Assembly (NCBI GenBank): GCA_023145975.1
Contig: JAGLCZ010000433.1
Location: 1 to 5,718, forward strand
DNA: 5,718 bases
Direction: 5' to 3'
From: Candidatus Hydrogenedentota bacterium
GTDB lineage: Bacteria > Hydrogenedentota > Hydrogenedentia > Hydrogenedentales > CAITNO01
In this document: positions 1-5,718 of the stretch, in pieces
Layout of the letters: the number at the start of each line of letters is the position of its first letter
How positions within the stretch are numbered: the stretch's first letter is position 1
The notes under the pieces: model-generated
Told to the model about the DNA's origin: nothing
The model's database searches: none
Seen by the model: the letters and a program-made list of their open reading frames with translations, nothing else
Made by a program: the position numbers and the translations under genes

Positions 1-1
1 C

Positions 2-877
2 CGTTATATCTGGCGTGACGATATATCAAACGATCAAATCGACGGGCACTATATGGCTTTCTACTCCTTCTTCGAGCATATCGCACAATTCGATCCCATT
101 GAGCGTGAACGTATTGAAACACAGGTACGACAGGTTACAGATTATATTCTAGATAATAATTACACCATCATCGATTGGAATGGTAAAGTAACAATGTGGG
201 GACATTGGGAACCTGAATACGTTAATGGTCATCTGGGTAGTTTTGCTGAAAATGGTCTGGCATCTCTGCAAATACTATCATTCTTAAAAACAGCCTATTA
301 CATTACCGACGATAAAAAATACCTTGTGCATTTCCGAAACCTAATCGAAGAGCATGGTTATCTCAGCAACCTTCAGCTTGAAAAGAAATTGTTTCCTGAC
401 GAATTAAATCATTCGGATGATCAGTTGGCAGCAGTGGCGTATTATCCCATCTTACAACTGGAACACAACCCGTTCATTTGTAATCCGCTGCATGCTGCTC
501 TTCAGCGACACGGAGCGGTTGAATCGCTTGAACGTAATGCTTTTTTCGCTTTTCTACACGCTAGTATCAATCCCAAGCTCGCAGCAATAGAAGGAGGAGT
601 ACAAACCCTTCGGGAGTTCACTCAGGACCGTCGCAACTATGCCATGAAGAATACGCATCGAACGGATATAGTCATTCACCCACGCCCTAATCGTGGGGGT
701 ATGCCCGTCTTACTCGAAGTATTGCCCTATGATGAATATGAATTTGAACGTTGGAACCAAGACCCCTATCAACCAGATTCAGATGGAAATGGACTGAATG
801 AGGGCAGTGGCGAAAGTTATCTCCTCGCATACTGGATGGCCCGATTTCATGGGATTATTGCACCGCCCACCTTATAA
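2..877 (+). CDS. Conserved hypothetical protein, predicted alpha/alpha-toroid, C-terminal part (5' end outside window)
   Basis: This is the C-terminal 291 residues of a protein whose start lies left of the window. The frame is open from base 2, and the 17 residues before the first Met (base 53) are protein-like and contain a D-x-S-N-D-x-x-x-G-H motif (visible residues 7-16), so that Met is not the true start. Other notable stretches are W66-G-H-W-E-P-E-Y-V-N-G76, a helical segment at about 84-103 (N-G-L-A-S-L-Q-I-L-S-F-L-K) and H137-S-D-D140. The C-terminus is rich in aromatic and acidic residues. Alternating amphipathic helices with conserved Trp/His/Asp loops resemble the alpha/alpha-toroid folds of polysaccharide-active enzymes, and I recall similar unnamed proteins from Planctomycetes-like genomes. 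The fold is inferred and catalysis is unproven. The stop lies 21 bases before the next gene, a secreted glycosidase-like protein, which suggests one operon and a related substrate. No signal peptide can be judged because the N-terminus is missing. Confidence 0.8.
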   Translation, partial: RYIWRDDISNDQIDGHYMAFYSFFEHIAQFDPIERERIETQVRQVTDYILDNNYTIIDWNGKVTMWGHWEPEYVNGHLGSFAENGLASLQILSFLKTAYYITDDKKYLVHFRNLIEEHGYLSNLQLEKKLFPDELNHSDDQLAAVAYYPILQLEHNPFICNPLHAALQRHGAVESLERNAFFAFLHASINPKLAAIEGGVQTLREFTQDRRNYAMKNTHRTDIVIHPRPNRGGMPVLLEVLPYDEYEFERWNQDPYQPDSDGNGLNEGSGESYLLAYWMARFHGIIAPPTL

Positions 878-886
878 CTTACCCTT

Positions 887-892
887 AAGGAG
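887..892 (+). promoter_or_regulatory. Shine-Dalgarno sequence for the secreted glycosidase-like gene
   Basis: AAGGAG lies six bases before the ATG at 899, inside the 21-base gap after the preceding stop codon. Its strength and spacing, with the signal peptide that begins right at this ATG, fix the start. There is no room in the gap for an obvious separate promoter or terminator, which supports co-transcription with the upstream gene. Confidence 0.85.
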
Positions 893-898
893 TATGCT

Positions 899-3304
899 AT
901 GTATACACGTTCGATTATCTTTATAACCGCAGTATCGCTGGCTTTTTTCAGCATAAAAATAAGCGCTCAAGATACAGCCGTCAATCTGACGGGTGCAGGA
1001 ATTGTGGTATCAAAAACCAACACGAAACTCTACAATGCCGCACAGATGCTTCAGGAGGAAATTGAGCGACGCGGCAATGGGAACATATCTATCAATAAAT
1101 CCGAGACATCTGGTAATTTCCCAGTAATCATCATCGGTACCATTGATGATATGCCCCAAAACTTTGCAAAGCCAAAGGAAATCCTTGTACCGAATACTTC
1201 GGAAAGTTATGCAGTTCACAGCAGTGTGGCAAGCGGGTCGGCATCGACACTTTTTTTGATTGGTCATGATATACGCGGTGTACTGTATGCCGCAGGCTGG
1301 TTCTTACGCAAAGCGCATATTGAAATAGACTCTATGCAACTTCCGGGGGCTGTTTCCTTTTCCGCTTCACCCCGATACCCCATGCGCGGCCACCAACTCG
1401 GATTTCGTAACACAGCGAACAGCTACGATGCTTGGAATATTGATACCTTTGAACAATATATCCGCGACTGCATCATTTTTGGTACAAATTCAATCGAGTT
1501 AATCCCGTCACTTTCTGTCATTGCCAAAGATGGACCTGTTATGGTCGTATCGCGTCGATCCATGAATGTAAAAATTGCAGAGTTATTGGAGCGATATGGT
1601 TTAGAAGTCTGGCTTTTTTTGGAATTGAGCGGTCATGTAGAAAATCCCAAGGAATGGATCAGCGAACTGGAAGCCCGCGACCAATTATTTTCCGCTTATC
1701 CCATCATTGATCACATCATGATACCTGGAGGTGATCCCGGCCATACAGCCCCCAATCTACTTATGTCCTGGTTGGCCGATTTGTCACCTGTTTTACACAA
1801 CTATTTCCCCAATGCCGGAATCTGGGTATCAAACCAGGGGTTCGTATCCGAAGAAAACGATACTTTCTTCCGATATATGAAAGAAAAGCAGCCTGATTGG
1901 CTTACAGGTGTTGTATTCGGTCCCTGGGCGAAACTCAGCATTGAAGAATTACGAAAACGTACCCCTGCACACTATCCCATTCGACGGTATCCCGATATTA
2001 CTCATTGCATACGCAGTCAATACCCCATACCCGAATGGCATAGTGCCTTCGCGCAAATTGCCGGACGGGAATTTACAAACCCGCGTCCTGCCGACATGTC
2101 GATAATTCATAATCTTTTTGCCTCTTATGCCAATGGTTTTCTCGCCTATTCTGATGGATGCCATGACGATCTTAACAAGATGATCTGGTCTGCATTGGCG
2201 TGGGATCCCGATGCTGATGTTCATGGAATTGTCGAAGATTACGGACGTACCTTCTTCGGTCAGGCTTATGCCAAAGATATCGCTCAAGGGCTGTGGATGT
2301 TGGAGGGGAACTGGCGCGGCAACCCGTTAAGAAGTACGATTATCCCTAAAACACTTAGCCTCTGGTTGGCTATTGAAGCACGGGCAGGGAAGGAATTAGA
2401 AAATAACTGGCGGTTTAAACTCTACCTCCTACGTGCCTTGTGTGACGCATATATTCGTGAAAAACTCATTGTGGACACTGAACAGGAGCTTCGTATCTAT
2501 GAAGCATTGGGACAGGTTGACACCGAGGGTATTCTTTCTGTGCTCGAAAATGCCGACGCAATCCTAAATGATGAAGGCACTGTTCGAGTTCACCGCGATT
2601 TGCGCATCCGTATAGAAAAACTCGCCATTGATTTATTTGAGCTTCAAGGAATGCAATATTCTGTCTATGAACCTTACCGGGCACGAAATACTGAACGGGG
2701 TGCCATACTTGACAATATTGATCTACCGCTGAATAACCGATTCTGGCTGATAAAACAACTGAAGGAAATTCGTTCCATGCAAGACGAAGGGGAACAGCGT
2801 ACACGTATCAATAGGCTCGTCAATTGGGAATCACCACGACCGGGTACCTTATACGATGACTTAGGTCATGCTTCTAAGCAATCGCATCTTGTGCGGCAAA
2901 CACCTTGGAGTAGAGACCCGGGATTTGTACATAGTCCACAGGAAGAGCACAGTAGCGCTCAGGATAAGATGTCCCGTACCCCTGGAAATCGCCGATTATC
3001 CTGGATTGATCAGGCACAAACCTTATTCGGAACACCGCTGCAAATGCACTACGATGAACTCGACCCCAATATCTCCTACACACTTCGAGTAACCTATGCA
3101 GGACGATTTCGTGCCACCATGCGTCTCCTCGCTGACGGGATTCACGAGATCCACGGTCCGCTTGTACAACCCAATCCAGTTTGGCCTATTGATTTCGACA
3201 TACCCCGCGAAGCAACAAGCGATGGAATACTCGACTTGGAATGGCAGCTTGTCCAGGCACGAGGCTGCCAGGTAGCCGAAGTTTGGCTGATTCCAGGCAA
3301 TTAA
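899..3304 (+). CDS. Secreted alpha-glucuronidase-like (GH67/GH20-type N-domain) putative glycoside hydrolase
   Basis: An 801-residue exported protein. Residues 1-23 form a Sec signal peptide (M-Y-T-R, hydrophobic core, likely cleavage after I-S-A23). Residues about 30-150 look like the alpha/beta accessory domain placed before the catalytic barrel in GH67, GH20 and GH84 enzymes: N-A-A-Q-M-L-Q-E-E-I, then V-I-I-I-G-T, then G-H-D-I-R-G-V-L-Y-A-A-G. From R159 a probable TIM barrel begins with R-Y-P-M-R-G-H-Q-L-G-F-R and N-S-Y-D-A-W. It continues with P276-G-G-D-P-G-H-T, W309-V-S-N-Q, F340-G-P-W, Y364-P-D-I-T-H and Y417-S-D-G-C-H-D-D. A helical region follows, and about 696-801 looks like a beta-sandwich, possibly carbohydrate binding. 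The barrel motifs match a family of uncharacterised secreted proteins I recall from Planctomycetes-like bacteria. Substrate and catalytic residues are unknown; D279, H282, D366, D419 and D423-D424 are candidates only. It probably acts in the periplasm or outside the cell and is likely co-expressed with the gene before it. Confidence 0.85.
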   Translation: MYTRSIIFITAVSLAFFSIKISAQDTAVNLTGAGIVVSKTNTKLYNAAQMLQEEIERRGNGNISINKSETSGNFPVIIIGTIDDMPQNFAKPKEILVPNTSESYAVHSSVASGSASTLFLIGHDIRGVLYAAGWFLRKAHIEIDSMQLPGAVSFSASPRYPMRGHQLGFRNTANSYDAWNIDTFEQYIRDCIIFGTNSIELIPSLSVIAKDGPVMVVSRRSMNVKIAELLERYGLEVWLFLELSGHVENPKEWISELEARDQLFSAYPIIDHIMIPGGDPGHTAPNLLMSWLADLSPVLHNYFPNAGIWVSNQGFVSEENDTFFRYMKEKQPDWLTGVVFGPWAKLSIEELRKRTPAHYPIRRYPDITHCIRSQYPIPEWHSAFAQIAGREFTNPRPADMSIIHNLFASYANGFLAYSDGCHDDLNKMIWSALAWDPDADVHGIVEDYGRTFFGQAYAKDIAQGLWMLEGNWRGNPLRSTIIPKTLSLWLAIEARAGKELENNWRFKLYLLRALCDAYIREKLIVDTEQELRIYEALGQVDTEGILSVLENADAILNDEGTVRVHRDLRIRIEKLAIDLFELQGMQYSVYEPYRARNTERGAILDNIDLPLNNRFWLIKQLKEIRSMQDEGEQRTRINRLVNWESPRPGTLYDDLGHASKQSHLVRQTPWSRDPGFVHSPQEEHSSAQDKMSRTPGNRRLSWIDQAQTLFGTPLQMHYDELDPNISYTLRVTYAGRFRATMRLLADGIHEIHGPLVQPNPVWPIDFDIPREATSDGILDLEWQLVQARGCQVAEVWLIPGN

Positions 3305-3334
3305 CGCTGAAAGTACCTAAACGGAAAAATCAAA

Positions 3335-3366
3335 AGGTCAGCACCGATTATGATCGATACTGACCT
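3335..3366. terminator. Candidate bidirectional intrinsic terminator between convergent genes
   Basis: AGGTCAG (3335-3341) pairs with CTGACCT (3360-3366). After a short internal loop, CGAT (3345-3348) pairs with ATCG (3353-3356) around a four-base TATG loop. On the + strand the hairpin is followed by a T-rich stretch (about 3371-3380). On the - strand it is followed directly by TTTTGATTTTT (complement of 3324-3334). It lies 30 bases after the + strand stop and 31 bases after the - strand stop, the expected place to end both transcripts. The U-tract is better on the - strand. The stem has only moderate GC, so efficiency is uncertain. Confidence 0.65.
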
Positions 3367-3397
3367 CTACTTATTTTCTAATATCTTATGCAGGTAT

Positions 3398-4855
3398 TTA
3401 AACTGTTGCCACTGTAGGAATTTCAAATCCAGGGCGATCCCCGTCCTTGATCAGTTTATTTGCCATCTCAGCGTTTTCACCCACTTGCCGCTCGGTCTCA
3501 GAATCGAAAGTAGTCCACGGACCAACTGTATATTCTGTACCATCTTCAGGAAGACCAACCCCCTTATTCATGAGATCGTGAAGTTTGGAAAAATGCTCAT
3601 ATGCATCGGGATTATCGCCAAATTGTCCTGACTTAAGGTTAAATGGCATTTTCTCACCAATTCGGTAGGAATTATTCATTAGATGTCCCAGTACACAACC
3701 GTAATGGGCGTCGTAAACATTGCCGTTGGCCATGTTTGGATCACCTGCACGACAGGCGGTAATGAAACTTTTCCAATTGCCGCCGGGAGTTACCTTACCA
3801 TCAGGCAAACTGAGTTTTTCGCCAGTATCACTTCCCTTGGCATAATATGTATTGCGAATAATCTTGCCGCCATCTTCGAAGTAATATTCGTTTTCAACTT
3901 GTTTCTCATAGTCGTCATAATTAACATTGCGAACGTTGAAAAACACGTATTGCCCATTGGGATACTCGGCAATGGAAAACATCGTGTTCGGTGTTTCTCC
4001 CTGATCATTCCACTGAAAACGTCCGCCAAGTGACATGGTGCGTATCGGATGGGTTTGATCCGGGTCGATGGCCCATCGGGCGATATCAAGTTGATGAGTT
4101 CCCTGGTTATTTAGATCGCCGTTACCCGTCTTCCAGAACCAATGCCAATTGTAATGTACGTAGTTACGGTGGTACTGCTCGACCATTGCTGGACCACGCC
4201 AGAGATTCCAATCAAGGCGATCCGGTGGATCGCTTACCTCTCTAAAACCAATACCGCCTCGGGGCTTGCAGCAATACCCATAAGATATCTTCAGCTTACC
4301 AAATTTTCCTGCATGGATTGCCTCATGAAGACCTGCAATTTGTGCATTGCTGCGACTTTGTGTACCATGCTGAATAACCACCCCGTATTTCTTTTGCGCT
4401 TCTACTACGATCCTGCCTTCGCTGATATCATGGCTCATCGGTTTTTCAACGTATACATGTTTGCCTGCCTGTGCGGCCCAAATTGTAATCAGTGAATGCC
4501 AATGATTGGGGGTTGCTACTGAAATAGCATCAAGATTCTTGTCATCAAGTGCTTCACGAACGTCACGGACTCCCTTAGTTGTAAATTTCCCTTCAGTCTT
4601 TTTTTTCAGTACCTTCAATGCCCTGTCCAAAACCCGCTGATCGGGATCGATTACATAAGCAATCTCGACATTATCCTGTTCAAGCCACCCGCCAATATGA
4701 CTTTGACCACGACCATTCAATCCAGCAACGGCAATTCGAAGACGGTTATTGGCGCCGATGACCTTTCCCGACGCACTCGTTCCGCAAAGCAGCAGGGACG
4801 CTCCGGCAAAGGCTGAAGTAGACTTAATAAACTGACGACGACTAATACGTGACAT
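3398..4855 (-). CDS. Tat-exported Gfo/Idh/MocA family oxidoreductase
   Basis: A 485-residue NAD(P)-dependent oxidoreductase of the Gfo/Idh/MocA superfamily, whose members act on sugars, inositols and related polyols or, in some branches, catalyse redox-assisted glycoside cleavage. The N-terminus carries a twin-arginine signal (S5-R-R-Q-F-I-K11, then a hydrophobic stretch to about residue 28), so the folded, cofactor-loaded enzyme should be exported. The Rossmann domain follows: I41-A-V-A-G-L-N-G-R-G50 nucleotide loop, D70 at the end of the second strand, T115-P-N-H-W-H120, and the family's E137-K-P139 motif with K138 the likely catalytic lysine. The C-terminal domain includes W216-N-L-W-R-G-P and N250-Q-G-T-H254-Q-L-D257-I-A-R-W, where H254 and D257 are probable active-site residues. 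Length and layout fit the Tat-signal subgroup abundant in Planctomycetes-like bacteria. The substrate cannot be read from sequence. It is transcribed from its own promoter and converges on the glycosidase-like gene. Confidence 0.93.
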   Translation of the reverse strand: MSRISRRQFIKSTSAFAGASLLLCGTSASGKVIGANNRLRIAVAGLNGRGQSHIGGWLEQDNVEIAYVIDPDQRVLDRALKVLKKKTEGKFTTKGVRDVREALDDKNLDAISVATPNHWHSLITIWAAQAGKHVYVEKPMSHDISEGRIVVEAQKKYGVVIQHGTQSRSNAQIAGLHEAIHAGKFGKLKISYGYCCKPRGGIGFREVSDPPDRLDWNLWRGPAMVEQYHRNYVHYNWHWFWKTGNGDLNNQGTHQLDIARWAIDPDQTHPIRTMSLGGRFQWNDQGETPNTMFSIAEYPNGQYVFFNVRNVNYDDYEKQVENEYYFEDGGKIIRNTYYAKGSDTGEKLSLPDGKVTPGGNWKSFITACRAGDPNMANGNVYDAHYGCVLGHLMNNSYRIGEKMPFNLKSGQFGDNPDAYEHFSKLHDLMNKGVGLPEDGTEYTVGPWTTFDSETERQVGENAEMANKLIKDGDRPGFEIPTVATV

Positions 4856-4864
4856 ACTCTGTTT

Positions 4865-4870
4865 CTCCTT
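4865..4870 (-). promoter_or_regulatory. Shine-Dalgarno sequence for the oxidoreductase gene
   Basis: Reading the - strand, AAGGAG sits nine bases before the ATG at 4855-4853. This supports that start, as does the twin-arginine motif beginning five residues into the protein. Confidence 0.8.
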
Positions 4871-4888
4871 AGTTGTTTAGTTCCTGCC

Positions 4889-4917
4889 ATTATAATCTCT
4901 TACCGTATATACTTCAA
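4889..4917 (-). promoter_or_regulatory. Sigma70-type promoter of the oxidoreductase gene
   Basis: On the - strand a perfect TATAAT (-10, complement of 4889-4894) is preceded by exactly 17 bases and then TTGAAG (-35, complement of 4912-4917; TTGACA is the consensus). The predicted transcription start is near 4882, giving a short leader of about 26 bases that contains the Shine-Dalgarno sequence. The position between two same-strand genes indicates that the oxidoreductase can be transcribed independently of the membrane-protein gene. An 8-base palindrome, GTATATAC (4905-4912), lies in the spacer and touches the -35 element. It could bind a regulator or may simply be AT-rich spacer. Confidence 0.7.
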
Positions 4918-4963
4918 CTACCAGCAAGGATATAGAAAGTATTCAGAGGAAACCTTCCGGAAT

Positions 4964-5718
4964 TTATATCCGACTTCGATATTCGAGTATTCCCCCAAAA
5001 ACGACACTTACCAAAATGCAAATTGTATAAATAGTGAGTAGTATTATGTTACTGGAAATATTTTTGGGCATACTTACAAGATACCCTGAGACAACAATAA
5101 GTCCAAGAATCATCGATATAGCCCCAGTGGGAAGAAGGGGAATACGTACGTGAGACCGGGATGACTTACGTTCTTTAGATCGACGCAGCCAAAATAGATA
5201 TGCGATGATTACTATTACAACAAGTCCCAGCGTTACCAGAAATCGCATGGAAGTGGGCAGATCCAGTTTGTGTAATCGACTAAACCCTTCATAGCCACTT
5301 GCTACCACATTCGCTATCCCCAACAATACGACAAGTCCCATGGCAAAATACCGCTCTCCAGCGGTAATTAGTACGGAGTGTTTTTTTTCATCTGCCTCAT
5401 TAAGGAGATAAAATGAAAAACCAAAAGATAAGCCGCCACCCAGTCCAATGGACATCTCCCAAAATTTCCACCAGGGCATTGCTCCTTCACAGCGAAACCA
5501 AAATGCACCCAGGGTAAATGCCATTGCAAAACCGATTCCCATAATCAGCATCACCTTGACTGCCCGCCAGTCTTTGCGGATACATTCAAAAGCGAGGAAA
5601 CCTATATACAGCCCCACATGGGGGAGGATATTTTTTATTGCACCTGCAGCACGAATGCAGTCTCTATTTGCCTCATTGTATATCCCCTCTTTATAGAAGG
5701 GAAGAAATAGTTGCGGAA
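4964..5718 (-). CDS. Polytopic integral membrane protein of unknown function, C-terminal part (5' end outside window)
   Basis: The visible 250 residues are the C-terminal part of a longer protein; the frame is open to the right edge. A GTG at 5617 could be taken as a start, but the 33 residues before it contain a structured, protein-like segment (L-F-L-P-F-Y, then Y-N-E-A-N-R-D) that runs without a break into the first membrane helix, so translation almost surely begins outside the window. About seven hydrophobic segments are visible: around residues 30-46, 54-75, 83-103, a Y-F-A-M-G-L-V-V-L-L-G-I segment, M-R-F-L-V-T-L-G-L-V-V-I-V-I-I-A, a segment from L-P-T-G-A-I-S-M, and a final helix ending in G-G-I-L-E-Y-R-S-R-I. 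A glycine-rich S-I-G-L-G-G-G-L-S-F-G-F lies in the third helix, after W-W-K-F-W-E-M. Similar unnamed membrane proteins occur, as far as I recall, in Planctomycetes-like genomes. I cannot assign transport or enzymatic activity. Confidence 0.85.
   Translation of the reverse strand, partial: PQLFLPFYKEGIYNEANRDCIRAAGAIKNILPHVGLYIGFLAFECIRKDWRAVKVMLIMGIGFAMAFTLGAFWFRCEGAMPWWKFWEMSIGLGGGLSFGFSFYLLNEADEKKHSVLITAGERYFAMGLVVLLGIANVVASGYEGFSRLHKLDLPTSMRFLVTLGLVVIVIIAYLFWLRRSKERKSSRSHVRIPLLPTGAISMILGLIVVSGYLVSMPKNISSNIILLTIYTICILVSVVFGGILEYRSRI

Noticed and set aside
53..55. ATG as the start of the leftmost gene
   Set aside because: The frame is open to the window edge and the upstream 17 residues include a motif-like D-x-S-N-D-x-x-x-G-H segment that spans this position, so the gene begins outside the window.
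1949..2287. 112-codon open frame antisense to the secreted glycosidase-like gene
   Set aside because: It lies wholly inside a gene with clear family motifs. Its translation shows no domain and it has no ribosome binding site of note.
3683..4495. Several + strand and - strand open frames within the oxidoreductase gene
   Set aside because: They overlap a confidently identified gene in other frames and their translations have no recognisable features.
4772..4795. Possible lipoprotein signal (L-L-L-C) in the oxidoreductase leader
   Set aside because: The residue before Cys24 is Leu, not Gly, Ala or Ser, so the lipobox is not canonical. The twin-arginine signal with ordinary cleavage explains the leader better.
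4948..4962. Small hairpin GGAA/TTCC and palindrome TTCCGGAA just after the membrane-protein stop codon
   Set aside because: The stems are only four base pairs and no T-tract follows on the - strand, so it is not a credible terminator. Read-through into the oxidoreductase gene remains possible.
5615..5617. GTG as the start of the membrane protein
   Set aside because: The upstream frame is open to the edge and protein-like. No convincing Shine-Dalgarno sequence precedes this codon; the nearby - strand bases give a continuous coding segment.

Overview
The window is a stretch of bacterial chromosome of moderate GC content with four protein-coding genes, two of them cut by the window edges. There is no sign of an RNA gene, mobile element, CRISPR array or phage. 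The gene content is a Tat-exported Gfo/Idh/MocA oxidoreductase, a large secreted alpha-glucuronidase-like glycosidase-family protein, a companion predicted alpha/alpha-toroid protein and a polytopic membrane protein of unknown function. This combination resembles environmental Planctomycetes and neighbouring groups such as Hydrogenedentes or Lentisphaerae/Verrucomicrobia that degrade complex polysaccharides. The taxonomic suggestion rests on remembered sequence style, not on a marker gene.

Layout. Positions 2-877 (+) hold the 3' part of a gene that enters from the left edge. After a 21-base gap with a strong Shine-Dalgarno sequence comes 899-3304 (+), an 801-residue secreted protein with a GH67/GH20-type accessory N-domain, a probable TIM-barrel core and a probable C-terminal beta-sandwich. 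The two look co-transcribed. A 93-base convergent gap (3305-3397) carries an imperfect hairpin with U-rich tracts on both sides, a good candidate for a bidirectional terminator shared with the gene that arrives from the other strand. Positions 3398-4855 (-) encode the oxidoreductase, with its own well-formed sigma70-type promoter and Shine-Dalgarno sequence in the 108-base gap at 4856-4963. From 4964 to the right edge (-) lies the C-terminal part of a membrane protein whose reading frame stays open through the edge.

Working together. The left pair plausibly acts on an extracytoplasmic carbohydrate. The oxidoreductase could process a sugar or sugar derivative in the periplasm. It is convergent with the pair and has its own promoter, so it is not in their operon, and a shared pathway is only a guess. 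I found no strong evidence for a novel system. The points most worth following are the uncharacterised secreted glycosidase-like protein with its partner, and the conserved but unnamed membrane protein.
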